This document shows, piece after piece, positions 8,135 to 18,500 of a stretch of 64,000 nt of DNA. A program made the translations under genes and the position numbers. Source of the DNA: Paludibacteraceae bacterium (GTDB taxonomy: Bacteria > Bacteroidota > Bacteroidia > Bacteroidales > Paludibacteraceae); NCBI GenBank assembly GCA_016283095.1, contig JAEEMG010000058.1:40252-104251 (forward strand), read 5' to 3'. The notes under the pieces were generated by a model, which saw nothing but the letters and a program-made list of their open reading frames with translations, was not told where the DNA came from and made no database searches. Every line of letters starts with the position of its first letter. Within the stretch, counting starts at the first letter, position 1.

Positions 8135-11100
8135 CTATTTGACAATCACCTTTTGGTCGCCTACAATGTAAGAACCATTAGATAATCCTCTCAATGCTTC
8201 AGATTTCTTGACGTTGGCTTTTACCAATGCTCCTGAAACAGTGTAGACATTGACAATCTCGTCGTCGTTGTCTGTGGCAATAGATTTGATATTATCAAGT
8301 GGTGAGATTATTACTTCCACTTTGGATCTCTTACTGTAGCAGTATCCATCCTTGTAGGCGATATAGAACACATAAGGATTCGTTGTCGCTGCTGATCTGT
8401 CGATCTCGACAGAGTTGCTTCCCTTCGAATTTGGTTCGTCGACGGAATTAAACCATATCAGTTTCATTGATTCATCTAAAGTCTGGGCAAATTTCTCTGT
8501 CGTAAGAACCTCACTGCTGTCTCCATTGATTGTATACTGGATGTTTTCCTCCTTCGGAGCATCAGGAGTGGCATTTACAGTAACCTCAAAATTGTGAAAA
8601 TCACCAGCACATCCAGTCCTGTAGTCAACCAACTGGTATGTGAATATTCCACTATCTTCTGACTTCATTTCTTCAAAGAATTTCTCGTCCTTGTTGTCTC
8701 CCAACGGTGTTCCAGACAATGTGTCGGCTCCCTTCCACCAATGTATTATATAATTTGATGGAACTCCATTTGTCAAAGTCGTGTCTATCATACCATGGCC
8801 TTCTCCCTCACAGAACTCAGTATTTGGAGTTCTAAACTCTCCATCTGGAGCCTTATTAAATCTGATATAGATTGTATCTGCTGTTTTACATGAACCATTT
8901 GGATACTTCGCGTCAACAGCGTAAAGCAATACTGGTAGCTCAGTTCCTACAAGAGAGGAGTCGTCATAATTGATTGTCTTAGCCTCTACAACATCATTCA
9001 ACACGGTTTTTGCATCTGACATATCGCCTGGGTTTTCTGATTCAAACCATTTGATAGCGAAACCTTCGAAATTGTCAGACTGCCAATCTGCTTTGTCTGG
9101 TGTGATGTCTGCTGCCTGAGAAAGAGTGACACTTTCTCCATAACACAAATCTATCAAATTCTTTCCATGTTTATGGTATTTCGCATACTTGTCTGCTTTG
9201 ATCTTGATATTTGTCGCTGATGCAGTACACATATTACATTTTTTCAATGCCTCAATAGTTGAAGAAACAGAATATGCCGCACACATCTCATTTGGATTAT
9301 ATAAATGGGACAATCCTAAAGTCTCCAAAGTTTCTTTTGATCCAAGGATCGCACGGAAATATACCTTGTCGCCAGAATCAATTTCATTAAAGACAGCTGA
9401 TAAGTCTGTTAGTTTTACAGAGTCGGAAATGCCGCTTCCTGGAATTGGCTTCCATGTCTTGTTGTCTTCTGGATTACCTGTCGTGTATTGGAAAATATAG
9501 CCTTGGTTGTTTTGGTAGAATTTAGAAATCATGTTTGTTTCGCTTGCAACCAAATTCAAGTCTTTTCCTTCACAAGATGTGATGCTTTTATTTGACAGAT
9601 CGTCAAAATACAAATCCACATTAGGAACCGCACATGACCAGAGCTGAATGTCATCCAGAATCAAGTCGTTGCCTGTTTTATTCTGATCTGTTCCGCCAGC
9701 TTCTGAAATGATCTCAAGCTTAAGGCTGTCACCAGTCAAATCAAAAGAAATTGAGACCTCTTCCCATGCTGTAGTAACATCATATACAGTTTCATTGTCA
9801 TGTACAGAATATCTAGTTACTGTTTCTGAAGTGTATTCCTTTCCTGAACCATAGTCTGTAACACGGATTTTGACTTTAACAGGACCCTCTGAAGCAGACC
9901 AGTTGCTGATATAACATTTTGCAGTGTATCTTCTTTCACAAAGGTTCTTGATTGTTCTGCTATAAAGAACCTCATTAGCCTTATTGCCACAATTCAATAC
10001 CAACATGGCTCCATAACCATAACCATTATATGTGTGGTCTGGCACATATCCATTTGGCGTCTGATATGTGTTGGCACCACTAGCCATAGAATCAGAAGCT
10101 GGATACTTACCATAGAAAGTCTGGGCCTGCCATCCCCAGTGTGTACCCTCAGAATCAAAACTATTAGTTATATTAGCTGCGACGGAATATGTTCCTTCCA
10201 TATCAGGAGTTGAATTATATCTAGCTCCAGGAATAGAGTCTGACAGCTCGTATGACCAACCATCAGTTGTCCTGTTCGCTACTTTGATTGGGTTGCTTAT
10301 GTCAGAGTAATCCCATACCCAATAACTGCCTTTTTGTGTAAACGTACCAAAGTCATCCTGCCATATCAACTTTTCATCAGATGGATTTCCATTGCCATCT
10401 GTACAACAAACTTTATCTACAAACTTAAAACTCTTTGATCTGATTTTATATCTCTCTGCTGTAGTGATTTCACAATAAAATGTGTATTCCTGTCCATCTA
10501 CATTTCCTGTGGTGTGAGTATACGTTGTATTTGTTGCTCCAGAGATAGCGGTTCCATTTTTGTACCACTGATATTTACAATTCTTATATTTATAAGTGTC
10601 GTCCAATCTGAATGTGACATCCTTACCTCCGACACATTCAGAATTTTTTCCTAATATTACTGGCTCAACCTCTGCATAAACTTTGATGCTTTTGATCATA
10701 ATAGCTTCACCTTTAGCCATTTGCGAAATATAAAAGTTCACAGTCAATTTATTGTTATAAATTGGGCCATGGAAAGCTGTCGCTGATGATGGAGTTGTTA
10801 TTTCAAATACGTTACAAGAATCCTCTCTGAAGCCGGGACGAGAATCTATGCCTCCGGATAGAGTGTTGTTGACACCGATTTTTAATGCCGAATTATATCC
10901 GCTATTTAAATGTGGAGCTTTATTCGACCCTGAATTGTTTAGATAGGTTGAGGAATGTGGGTTGCAGACTTCTACAACAATTCTATATTTACCATTGTTC
11001 TTCAGCCCTTTAACTTCCATAGAAAAGACAGGAGTAGTTGGAGTTGATCTTTCACCATTAGAAATGATTACTCCCCACTCTCCAGAATTTTCATTGTCGT

Positions 11101-11422
11101 AAAATCGCAAAGAATCCAAATTGCTAGGATTGGATGTTATCGCATAGTGTTGCTCATTTAAAAAGGATGACATTTTTTCCGTTGAAACAATAGAATCAGG
11201 TAAAAGAAAATTTGTCCTGAAAGTAGGTGTGTTGATACCTTCAAAATCATTCAGTTCATCAAAAGAATGATAAGCGTCGTTTTCCCCACCAATAACTTTA
11301 AACTCTGTTGATGCCACCAAAGGTAGGTTTGTGGTTGGCGCAAATTGAGCATAAACATTGGAATTGCCCAACAAAAGCCCAATAACGAATAACCAAATGG
11401 TTAGTAAATGTTGTTTTTTCAT
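8135..11422 (-). CDS. Large secreted multidomain protein with short C-terminal sorting-like domain
   Basis: I start at the internal ATG 11422 (MKKQHLLTIWLF...NVYAQ), which gives a clean signal peptide; the longer ATG at 11452 adds ten residues without one. The 1095-aa protein has an N-terminal jelly-roll-like region, a beta-sandwich region with paired cysteines (C..KYQWYKNGTAISG, typical Ig/PKD-like), a jelly-roll opening LIWQDDFGTF, two further Ig-like repeats (CEGKDLNLVASET and FCEGEGHGMIDT), and a short C-terminal domain (VNVYTVSGALVKANV...SYIVGDQKVIVK) resembling a T9SS type A tail. No catalytic domain is evident. An adhesin or surface-layer role is plausible but inferred. Confidence 0.75.
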   Translation of the reverse strand: MKKQHLLTIWLFVIGLLLGNSNVYAQFAPTTNLPLVASTEFKVIGGENDAYHSFDELNDFEGINTPTFRTNFLLPDSIVSTEKMSSFLNEQHYAITSNPSNLDSLRFYDNENSGEWGVIISNGERSTPTTPVFSMEVKGLKNNGKYRIVVEVCNPHSSTYLNNSGSNKAPHLNSGYNSALKIGVNNTLSGGIDSRPGFREDSCNVFEITTPSSATAFHGPIYNNKLTVNFYISQMAKGEAIMIKSIKVYAEVEPVILGKNSECVGGKDVTFRLDDTYKYKNCKYQWYKNGTAISGATNTTYTHTTGNVDGQEYTFYCEITTAERYKIRSKSFKFVDKVCCTDGNGNPSDEKLIWQDDFGTFTQKGSYWVWDYSDISNPIKVANRTTDGWSYELSDSIPGARYNSTPDMEGTYSVAANITNSFDSEGTHWGWQAQTFYGKYPASDSMASGANTYQTPNGYVPDHTYNGYGYGAMLVLNCGNKANEVLYSRTIKNLCERRYTAKCYISNWSASEGPVKVKIRVTDYGSGKEYTSETVTRYSVHDNETVYDVTTAWEEVSISFDLTGDSLKLEIISEAGGTDQNKTGNDLILDDIQLWSCAVPNVDLYFDDLSNKSITSCEGKDLNLVASETNMISKFYQNNQGYIFQYTTGNPEDNKTWKPIPGSGISDSVKLTDLSAVFNEIDSGDKVYFRAILGSKETLETLGLSHLYNPNEMCAAYSVSSTIEALKKCNMCTASATNIKIKADKYAKYHKHGKNLIDLCYGESVTLSQAADITPDKADWQSDNFEGFAIKWFESENPGDMSDAKTVLNDVVEAKTINYDDSSLVGTELPVLLYAVDAKYPNGSCKTADTIYIRFNKAPDGEFRTPNTEFCEGEGHGMIDTTLTNGVPSNYIIHWWKGADTLSGTPLGDNKDEKFFEEMKSEDSGIFTYQLVDYRTGCAGDFHNFEVTVNATPDAPKEENIQYTINGDSSEVLTTEKFAQTLDESMKLIWFNSVDEPNSKGSNSVEIDRSAATTNPYVFYIAYKDGYCYSKRSKVEVIISPLDNIKSIATDNDDEIVNVYTVSGALVKANVKKSEALRGLSNGSYIVGDQKVIVK

Positions 11423-11525
11423 ATTCGTAGACTTTAAAAATTCTAATAACATTTTTGTAGATTTGCTTTTTCTCTTTATTTCAATTTGATGAAAACTTTT
11501 ATCGTCATGGTTAAAGAATACTTTG

Positions 11526-11533
11526 CAAATGTA
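11526..11533 (-). promoter_or_regulatory. -7 element of the large secreted protein gene
   Basis: TACATTTG on the minus strand matches TAnnTTTG. It gives a leader of about 100 nt to the ATG at 11422. No clear -33 box is visible. Confidence 0.5.
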
Positions 11534-11681
11534 ATGATTTTTGAACTAGGTATATATTGTCGCATTGATATTTAACTTTTTTTATATTTTTTCTGTAGCA
11601 ATAGTTGTGATAGTGTTCGTGATGTGCGAAAACAAAACCTAAAATTATAATATGAGTTTTCACAATGTCATTCTTTGACAT

Positions 11682-12317
11682 TTATGCGAAAATATGCGAA
11701 ACGATAGTGTAGATTAGAGTGCAGGCAGAAAGTATCATAAGTATGGATCCTGTCAACTTGTTCAAAATCACAAGACCACGTAGATTGAATCGACTGCGGA
11801 AAATGTCAGCTATGTTCACGATTAATAGCCACCATGCCAACGCTCCAGCCAATATGGATGCGATGCTAAGCACATTCTGTACAATATCCACGTCGCTGGT
11901 AAGGAATGAGAATCTTGAGAAGACTCCGATAAACAGGAACACCACCAATGGATTGGTGATTGTTAGTCCGAACGACGATAGAAAATCTTGTATCACACTG
12001 CCTTTCTTCGTCTCCATGTTTTTCAGTTTGGCGACGGGATTGTCTCTATATGTGTGTAATCCAAAGCAGAACACCACGATGCTGCCGATAATTTCGAGCG
12101 CGAATTTGTGGTCTTCAATGAATCCTATCACCATCGACATACTGAATCCGGCTATCAAGGCGTAGATCATATCCGACAGCATTGCCCCGAATCCAGTGGC
12201 AAAACCGTGGGCTTTTCCTCTGTTAAGTGTACGCTGAAGACATAAAACGCCTATCGGTCCGACTGGGGCCGATACTACAACGCCGATCAACATGCCTTTT
12301 ATTAGTGTGTACAACAT
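11682..12317 (-). CDS. LysE/RhtB family amino-acid exporter
   Basis: This 211-aa protein has six hydrophobic segments and the family's N-terminal motif GVVVSAPVGPIGVLCLQRTLNRG, followed by GFGAMLSDMIYA. It should export an amino acid or related small metabolite across the inner membrane; the substrate cannot be read from sequence. Its -7 element (12323-12330) ends only 5 nt before the ATG, so the mRNA is probably leaderless or nearly so. No downstream partner is evident. Confidence 0.88.
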   Translation of the reverse strand: MLYTLIKGMLIGVVVSAPVGPIGVLCLQRTLNRGKAHGFATGFGAMLSDMIYALIAGFSMSMVIGFIEDHKFALEIIGSIVVFCFGLHTYRDNPVAKLKNMETKKGSVIQDFLSSFGLTITNPLVVFLFIGVFSRFSFLTSDVDIVQNVLSIASILAGALAWWLLIVNIADIFRSRFNLRGLVILNKLTGSILMILSACTLIYTIVSHIFA

Positions 12318-12322
12318 AATTG

Positions 12323-12330
12323 CAAAGATA
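12323..12330 (-). promoter_or_regulatory. -7 element immediately upstream of the lysE-type gene
   Basis: TATCTTTG on the minus strand is a perfect -7 match. The transcription start would fall within a few bases of the ATG at 12317. Confidence 0.6.
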
Positions 12331-12413
12331 GTAAAATTAAATTAGAAATTATAAATGTGAAATGCGAAATGAATTCGAGACTGTTTAAAAATAAGGAATT
12401 GGCTATAATAGTA

Positions 12414-12452
12414 TGAGGATTGGTTAGGGCGTTCTGCCCTTAACAATCCTCA
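12414..12452. repeat. Long hairpin derived from the MRI-leader repeat
   Basis: TGAGGATTG/CAATCCTCA (9 bp) and TTAGGGC/GCCCTTAA (with a one-base bulge) close on loop GTTCT. It lies about 110-150 nt beyond the A2M stop. No T-tract follows on the minus strand, so it is not a standard terminator. Its right half resembles the leader and start of the 59-aa gene (7211-7390). Confidence 0.6.
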
Positions 12453-12523
12453 GTTTTAGTTGCTGAATGGGCGTATATAGCAAAATATTTTAAGCGAATT
12501 TGAACAGCATCTTTGCGTTTCAA

Positions 12524-12558
12524 TTTAGCATTTAGCATTTAGCATTTATAATTTATAA
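12524..12558. repeat. 7-bp tandem repeat next to the A2M stop codon
   Basis: Three TTTAGCA units are followed by two TTTATAA units, ending one base before the A2M stop codon. Similar A/T-rich degenerate tracts occur near 20160, 44130, 55040 and 63170. Confidence 0.8.
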
Positions 12559-12559
12559 T

Positions 12560-15500
12560 TTACTCAACTCTCACTTTTCCTCCTTCTGAATTAGCACTGA
12601 ATGCCGGACAGTAGTGTGGAATCACTTTTGTGATGCCTTGTGTGTATTCTCCGCTCTGTGTCACATGCAATGTGTATTCAAACACTCGTGTGCCTTTGCT
12701 GATGTGGTCGAAGAACATGCTGTATTCGCTGTCTGTGATGCTCTGGTAGTAGAATCTGCCGTCGGCCCATTCCATGCCTGGACGTTTTCTGACAGGCTCA
12801 AGACATGCGGCACGTAGATCGAGCACCTGTACAAAGTCGATGTCTCTGTCGCTTCTCAATGTCATCACGATCTTCACTTTGTCTCCTTTCTTCAGCTTTT
12901 CTCCTTCTTTGATCTCCTGGAGCATCTCTTTATCGTCGTCTCCGTCGTTGCCGATCACCACTTTATACATCTTCTTTTTCACCTCTATGCCACTCTTTCC
13001 GCTTGTTATCTCGGAATATGGGGCGTCGTAGGCGATGTAGATGCCGCCGATACCTTCTTGTCCGGCTGGTTGCTCGACGTGGATGCTGTTGCACAGTTCT
13101 GGAGTGAAGTTTTCTTTGCCGTAATGGATCTTCACATATCCGTCGCCAGACAATCGTTTCTCGTCGATCTGCTTGCCTCCGATCTTTATCGTTGCGACGG
13201 TACGGTTTCCGCTCTTTCTCAAATCAGACGTTGCTTTTCCATCACCTACTAATGCGTCGATGGCGGCTAGTGTACCTTGTGTGTTGCTCCACTGTGTCGT
13301 CTCTTTCTTTGTGATGAGATGGAAACGTAGGTCTGCCAACTCTTTGGCATCACAACCTGTCTTCTGGAATGCTTTTGTCAACATTGCGTGGGTGCTGATG
13401 GAGTTTCCGTAGCGTCCCCAACTGTTTTGATTCTCTTTCCAGTACATACCGAGCTCCTCTGTCTCAGTAGCACTCTGACGTAATGATTCTACGATTGATT
13501 TGGCTTCTTTCTCGTCGCCCTTCATATTCAGGACGATAGCGAATGAAGCTTTGCCGTAGAGTGTCATATCTTTGATCTCTTTATGTGCCTTGCCGACGTA
13601 GTAATCGAGAATCTTTTGAGTGTTGTTGTCGAGATTCTTGTCGTATGATATCCTCATCTTGAATATGTCGAATATCCATTCTCTGTCTGCGTTCCATTTT
13701 TTCTCGATCTCATTCTTATATGCTTCCGCTAAAGCTTTGTCGATGTATTTCACCGCATCTTTCAGCATCTTCTCGCACTTCTTTGGCAAGACTCCGTGTT
13801 CACGCATATCCACCAAATATTTGGCTACATAAACTGTCACATATTCGCTTGGCTTGAACCCTGGGAACCATGCGAATCCTCCGTCTGCTTGCTGCAACTT
13901 CTGCAGTTTGCTGATCGCATCATTGTTGGCTTTGGCAATTCTGTCTTTGTCGTAAAGTTCCACGATTTTTGCTCTCTGCTCACTCTCGTCCTTAGCCTCA
14001 CACATCCATGGAGTCTGCTGCATCAACACGTTTTTCAGCTCCTGGTTTTGCTCAAGTGGCGACGTTGCGTGGATGCCTTCTTTTTTCCATTCCTCCACCA
14101 CACTCGGTATCTCCGGATAGATGTTGGCTATGCGTTGTGCCATCTGGTTGACATAAACGGTTGAAATCAATTCCGTCGCACAATCATATTTGGCTTCTTT
14201 CACTGATGGTAAAGCCATGAGTGCCTGCCATACAGCGTTGTCTGTATATTCCACGGTGAGTTCGGCGTCTTTCATCTCTTTCTCATTGTATGGGATTGAG
14301 AAATCTTTTGTTTCTCCGCCTCTCACGTGCATTGACTTGCTCTTCACTACGTGTGTGCCGTCAGCCAAAACTGGCAACTGGTGCACCTCACCGTCGGAGA
14401 AGGTTCCGCTTTTGCCCACCATCTTGACCTCTATCGCCGCCACTCCTGCTGGCACATCAAAACTCCATTCCTCAACTACTGAGGACTGTGCTGCCACATT
14501 GAATTCGTGTGACTGCTGCAGAAGTATTTTGTCTGTCGCTACATCTTTTACGATTATAGCGACGTCGCCTTTCATAATCTTCCGAATTTCGGACTTTCCG
14601 TGCGTCTTTATCTCATCGTTGTTTGTGATGGTAGTGGCGAATGAGCACTTGTCTCCTTTTCTCACGAATCTTGGCAAACTGGCCTTGACAGTGAACGGCA
14701 TCTTTGTCTGCAATTCCTCGCTGGTGATGCAGCTGTTGACTTTTTTGTCGTGTGCAAAAATGAACATTTTCCACGCTGTCAACGCATCTGGAGCTGTGTA
14801 TTCAAACTCCACACTGCCATCCGCATTGGTTGTCAACTGAGGATAGAAGAATGCCGTCTCCACAAAATTATTGCGGACTCTGACATCTGCGAATTTGTCT
14901 TTGGTATCAGCATCGTCAGAACCCATTGCTTCATTCTCAACTGAATCAGATTCTATTTTTGCACTCTCTATTGCGTCGTATGCTATGTCCATACTTCTCA
15001 ACATCTTTGGAGATGCTTTTATTGATGGACATACCCCAGGAACTCCATTAGCGTATGCGTACATGATGTTGACATTTGGCATATTGATGTTGTCCCATAA
15101 GAACTTGAAGTTTGGCAATTCTTGGTATGAACCTATATGAACGCCTTTGTGAATGCCGAAAGGACGCAAGTAGTTGTAGCGTGATTCGGTTTTGTATTCT
15201 GGATAATAGATAGAGTAGTGGTCTAACGTGCTCCATGATGGCAACATGCCACGAAGGCTTGCGTCTACCATGACTGCCGCGACCTCATAGTTGATGCTTG
15301 TCGGCTTGATTCTCATCTTCACTTTCTGTTTCTCACCGGGCACGATGTTGCGGACAATCTCTAAAATCTCGATCTTTTGTTCCTCTTTCGTCACTTTCCT
15401 TTCTATGTTCACATTACTGTGCTCTTTTATTAGTTCGTGTTGTCTGACAGTGACGAATTCCACAGACACCATGTTCAGATTGCTGTTGGCGAAGTATTTG

Positions 15501-18500
15501 TTGAATGGCACTTTGTAGATTTTCTGCTCATTATTGATCTTAATCCATTCGTCATGCAGTAGTTTCCCATCCTCACTTCTTACAATAGCCAATACAGCAG
15601 CATCTTTTTCAGAGGATCCGATCAGAATCTCAGCGTCTTTTTCTCGTGAACACTCTTGTCTTCTTCCGTCAAGACATGGAATCCAAAGTTTTGATTCAAA
15701 TCCTTCTGGCAATTTCGACGATGTCTTGTCGTATAATAAGAATTCTTGCCAGTCGATCACCTCTCCCGACAATGTTTCCAGGTGTAGCTCGTAGGAAGCT
15801 GGGGCAAGTGATGACAGATCCAAAGACTCCTCTGTCATAGATCCTTTGCCTTTGATCTTCTTGGAAATCAGAGCTTGGCTTGAAATATTTTTATCTTTAT
15901 TTCCTTTTGTGGTGACGGTGAGCATCACTTCTGCATCACTGTTGTATTTCGCAGCGTTTATAATGTTGAAACAGAACGCCAGTGGTGAATGCTTTTCTAT
16001 ATTGTAGTTGATGAAATTGCATAAGACTCCTTTCACAGATAGCTCTGCTAAATCCACATGATTATTTGCTGACACAGTCTCTCCACTTGGCAAAACAGCG
16101 TCGACGGTGATTTCAACTGCTTTTGTGTCATCTTTTGTGATGGCGGAATCTGTCACAATTGTGAACTTGCCGTCGTCTCCACATTTGGCTTCTCCAGAAA
16201 ACAATACTTTTCTTGTGTCAGAATAACCAGTTTTCACATTTTCAATGCGGTATTTGACAGTCGCTCCACCGATTGCTTCTCCTGAGAATGTTTTGACTTC
16301 GCCTTCAAACTCAAGTTTGCTGCCATACATTATCGAACTTCCGTCTTTCACGTTGATCTTGGCTTCTGCCACTGGCAGTTTGTACGACTCCACTGTGATT
16401 CGGTGGTTTTCGTAAACTCCGTTGTTTTTGTCATCATTACAGATCGCATTGATACAGAAACTTCCATTCAGACGGTCAGTCGGAATGTTGAATTTGAATG
16501 CAGCCGAGCCGAATCCGTTTGTGATGACCTCTTTTTCTTCTATCGTTTCGTAGTTCGCATCCTTAAAAATCAGTTTGATCTTTTTGCTTTCAACTACGTG
16601 CTCTTCATTTTTGCTCAGAGATGTCATCACTACTTTGCCTTCTATTGTTTGGCCTGGACGGTAGATGCTTCTGTCTGTTAATATAGATATTGATTGGCTC
16701 TCTTTTTCTGCTGCAGATTCATTTTTATAAATACTCATCCATTGTGGATAGATATCCTCGCCTTTTTGTGCGTGGATCTCATAATTGTGACTGTCAGACA
16801 GAGTGAATGTCACTTTGCCGTCTGCGGATGAGTTCTGAGTCTCTTTCAGATTATAATCATAGCCATGGATAAGGTATCTTTCGACTGTTGCTCCGTTTGC
16901 TGGATGTCCCGTCTCTCCGTCCACCACGAATATGTCTCTCTTGTCTCCTACAGTAGTGATGTCAAACAAAGAAAGGTCAGTGATGTTGATTGTTATATAG
17001 TTGTCTTTGTTTATTTCGTTTTTCTTGTTGCTGAAATAAATCAGATATTTTCCGTAGTCAAGATCGTTGCCGATATTAATGACGGTATCTTTCTTGAATA
17101 TGTAGTTAGACGGAGATAGTTTGAATTCTTTCTTTGCTATAAGTTTTGTTTTTACCGATTCTTCTCTGTCATTGTTTTTTTCTATTTCTATAGGAGTCAT
17201 CTCAACACGATAGATTTCTGCATAAAGCAAGTCAGTGTTGGCATAGCTGACATTGATCTCCACATCTTTGCCTTTACCGAAACATGCTCTTTTGGCAGAT
17301 CCGTTGACTTCAACGTTGTTGAGCCACTCTATATTTTTGATCAGCTCTTTGGTGCCGGGGTGTTTGGGATATTCCTTTTTGTATTTTTCCGCCTCATTTA
17401 TAATTAGAGTTGGAAAAGATTCGATGTTTTTCAGATCATCTTGTGAATTATAACCTGAGTTTCGTCTGTATAGGGCACGACACATTATCTCTTGCTTTTT
17501 CACAACAGCGTTTACAATGTTCGAAGTCTTTCCGTCGTATTGTTTGATGAGATCATCTAAAGCCTCTAGATTTTCCTTGTTCTGCGTTTTGCTCCAATTG
17601 ATAGATAATGATTGCAGACGGGAAAGTTCTGCGGATAGGGCTGCGGAATATTCCTTTTTGCTGTTGTGATAGTTTATCACATCGGCGAAGACAGAGTTTA
17701 GAAAATCTTTTTTCAAAAGCTCTTTCGGCACACGGATAATAGGCAGAAAAATGGATTTTGTAAATTCAATATCTGATAAGTCGTTGAAATAAAAAGATAT
17801 CAGCGACGGGAGCATCGCATCAAAAACCGATGGATGGACCTCTTTGTATTCATCTGTGATTGCGTCATTTTTGACAAACAGAGAGTGGTATTTTTCTGAT
17901 GATGTGGAAAGAAGAGTCTCTTTGTTTTTCACAATGTTGTCGACGTGGGTGCGTACGACATCACGTAGGTTTTCAAACGACATCTCACGGAAATCTTCAG
18001 CTGTAAACTGCTTGCCGGACTCATTCTTGACTGTTGAGACAGCACCTGGGTGTCTTCCCATCACATTAATGAAATCCTTCACCATTTTTGCCATGAACAG
18101 TTCACAGCATGCTTTCTCCACTGGCGATTTGAAAGAGCTCTTCAGTTCTGACACCTTTTTGTAGTGGCTGATTATGATATCCTCTCCCTCTTCACGGTTG
18201 GTGATGTGTGGCTTGGTTCTTGATCTATGTATAGGCAAGACGTTGGAATTTAAATCACTTACATCGTCGTTGATTGTGGATTTTTCTCCTGCAGATATAT
18301 CATATTCGCATCCCAAATCGATTGCGAAATCATAGATCTCACATTTCAGAAGGTTCAGTTCGTCTTTCTCCTTTTTTGCTGTCACACGTATTTCGTCAAC
18401 TTTCTTTTGGGCATCCTTGAGTAAAGGCTTGTCCATAAGCTTGTCTATCTCACTCCATTTAGAAGTGTAGTCGAATTTTGATGTTTTGTTGTTTCCCATA

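Noticed and set aside
7915-8145. 76-aa minus-strand ORF after the large secreted gene
   Set aside because: It covers the terminator hairpins of the upstream gene and the promoter of the small-protein operon; no coding signs are seen.
14190-14840. 216-aa ORF opposite the A2M gene
   Set aside because: It is antisense to a clear 1998-aa coding frame and has no promoter or recognisable domain.
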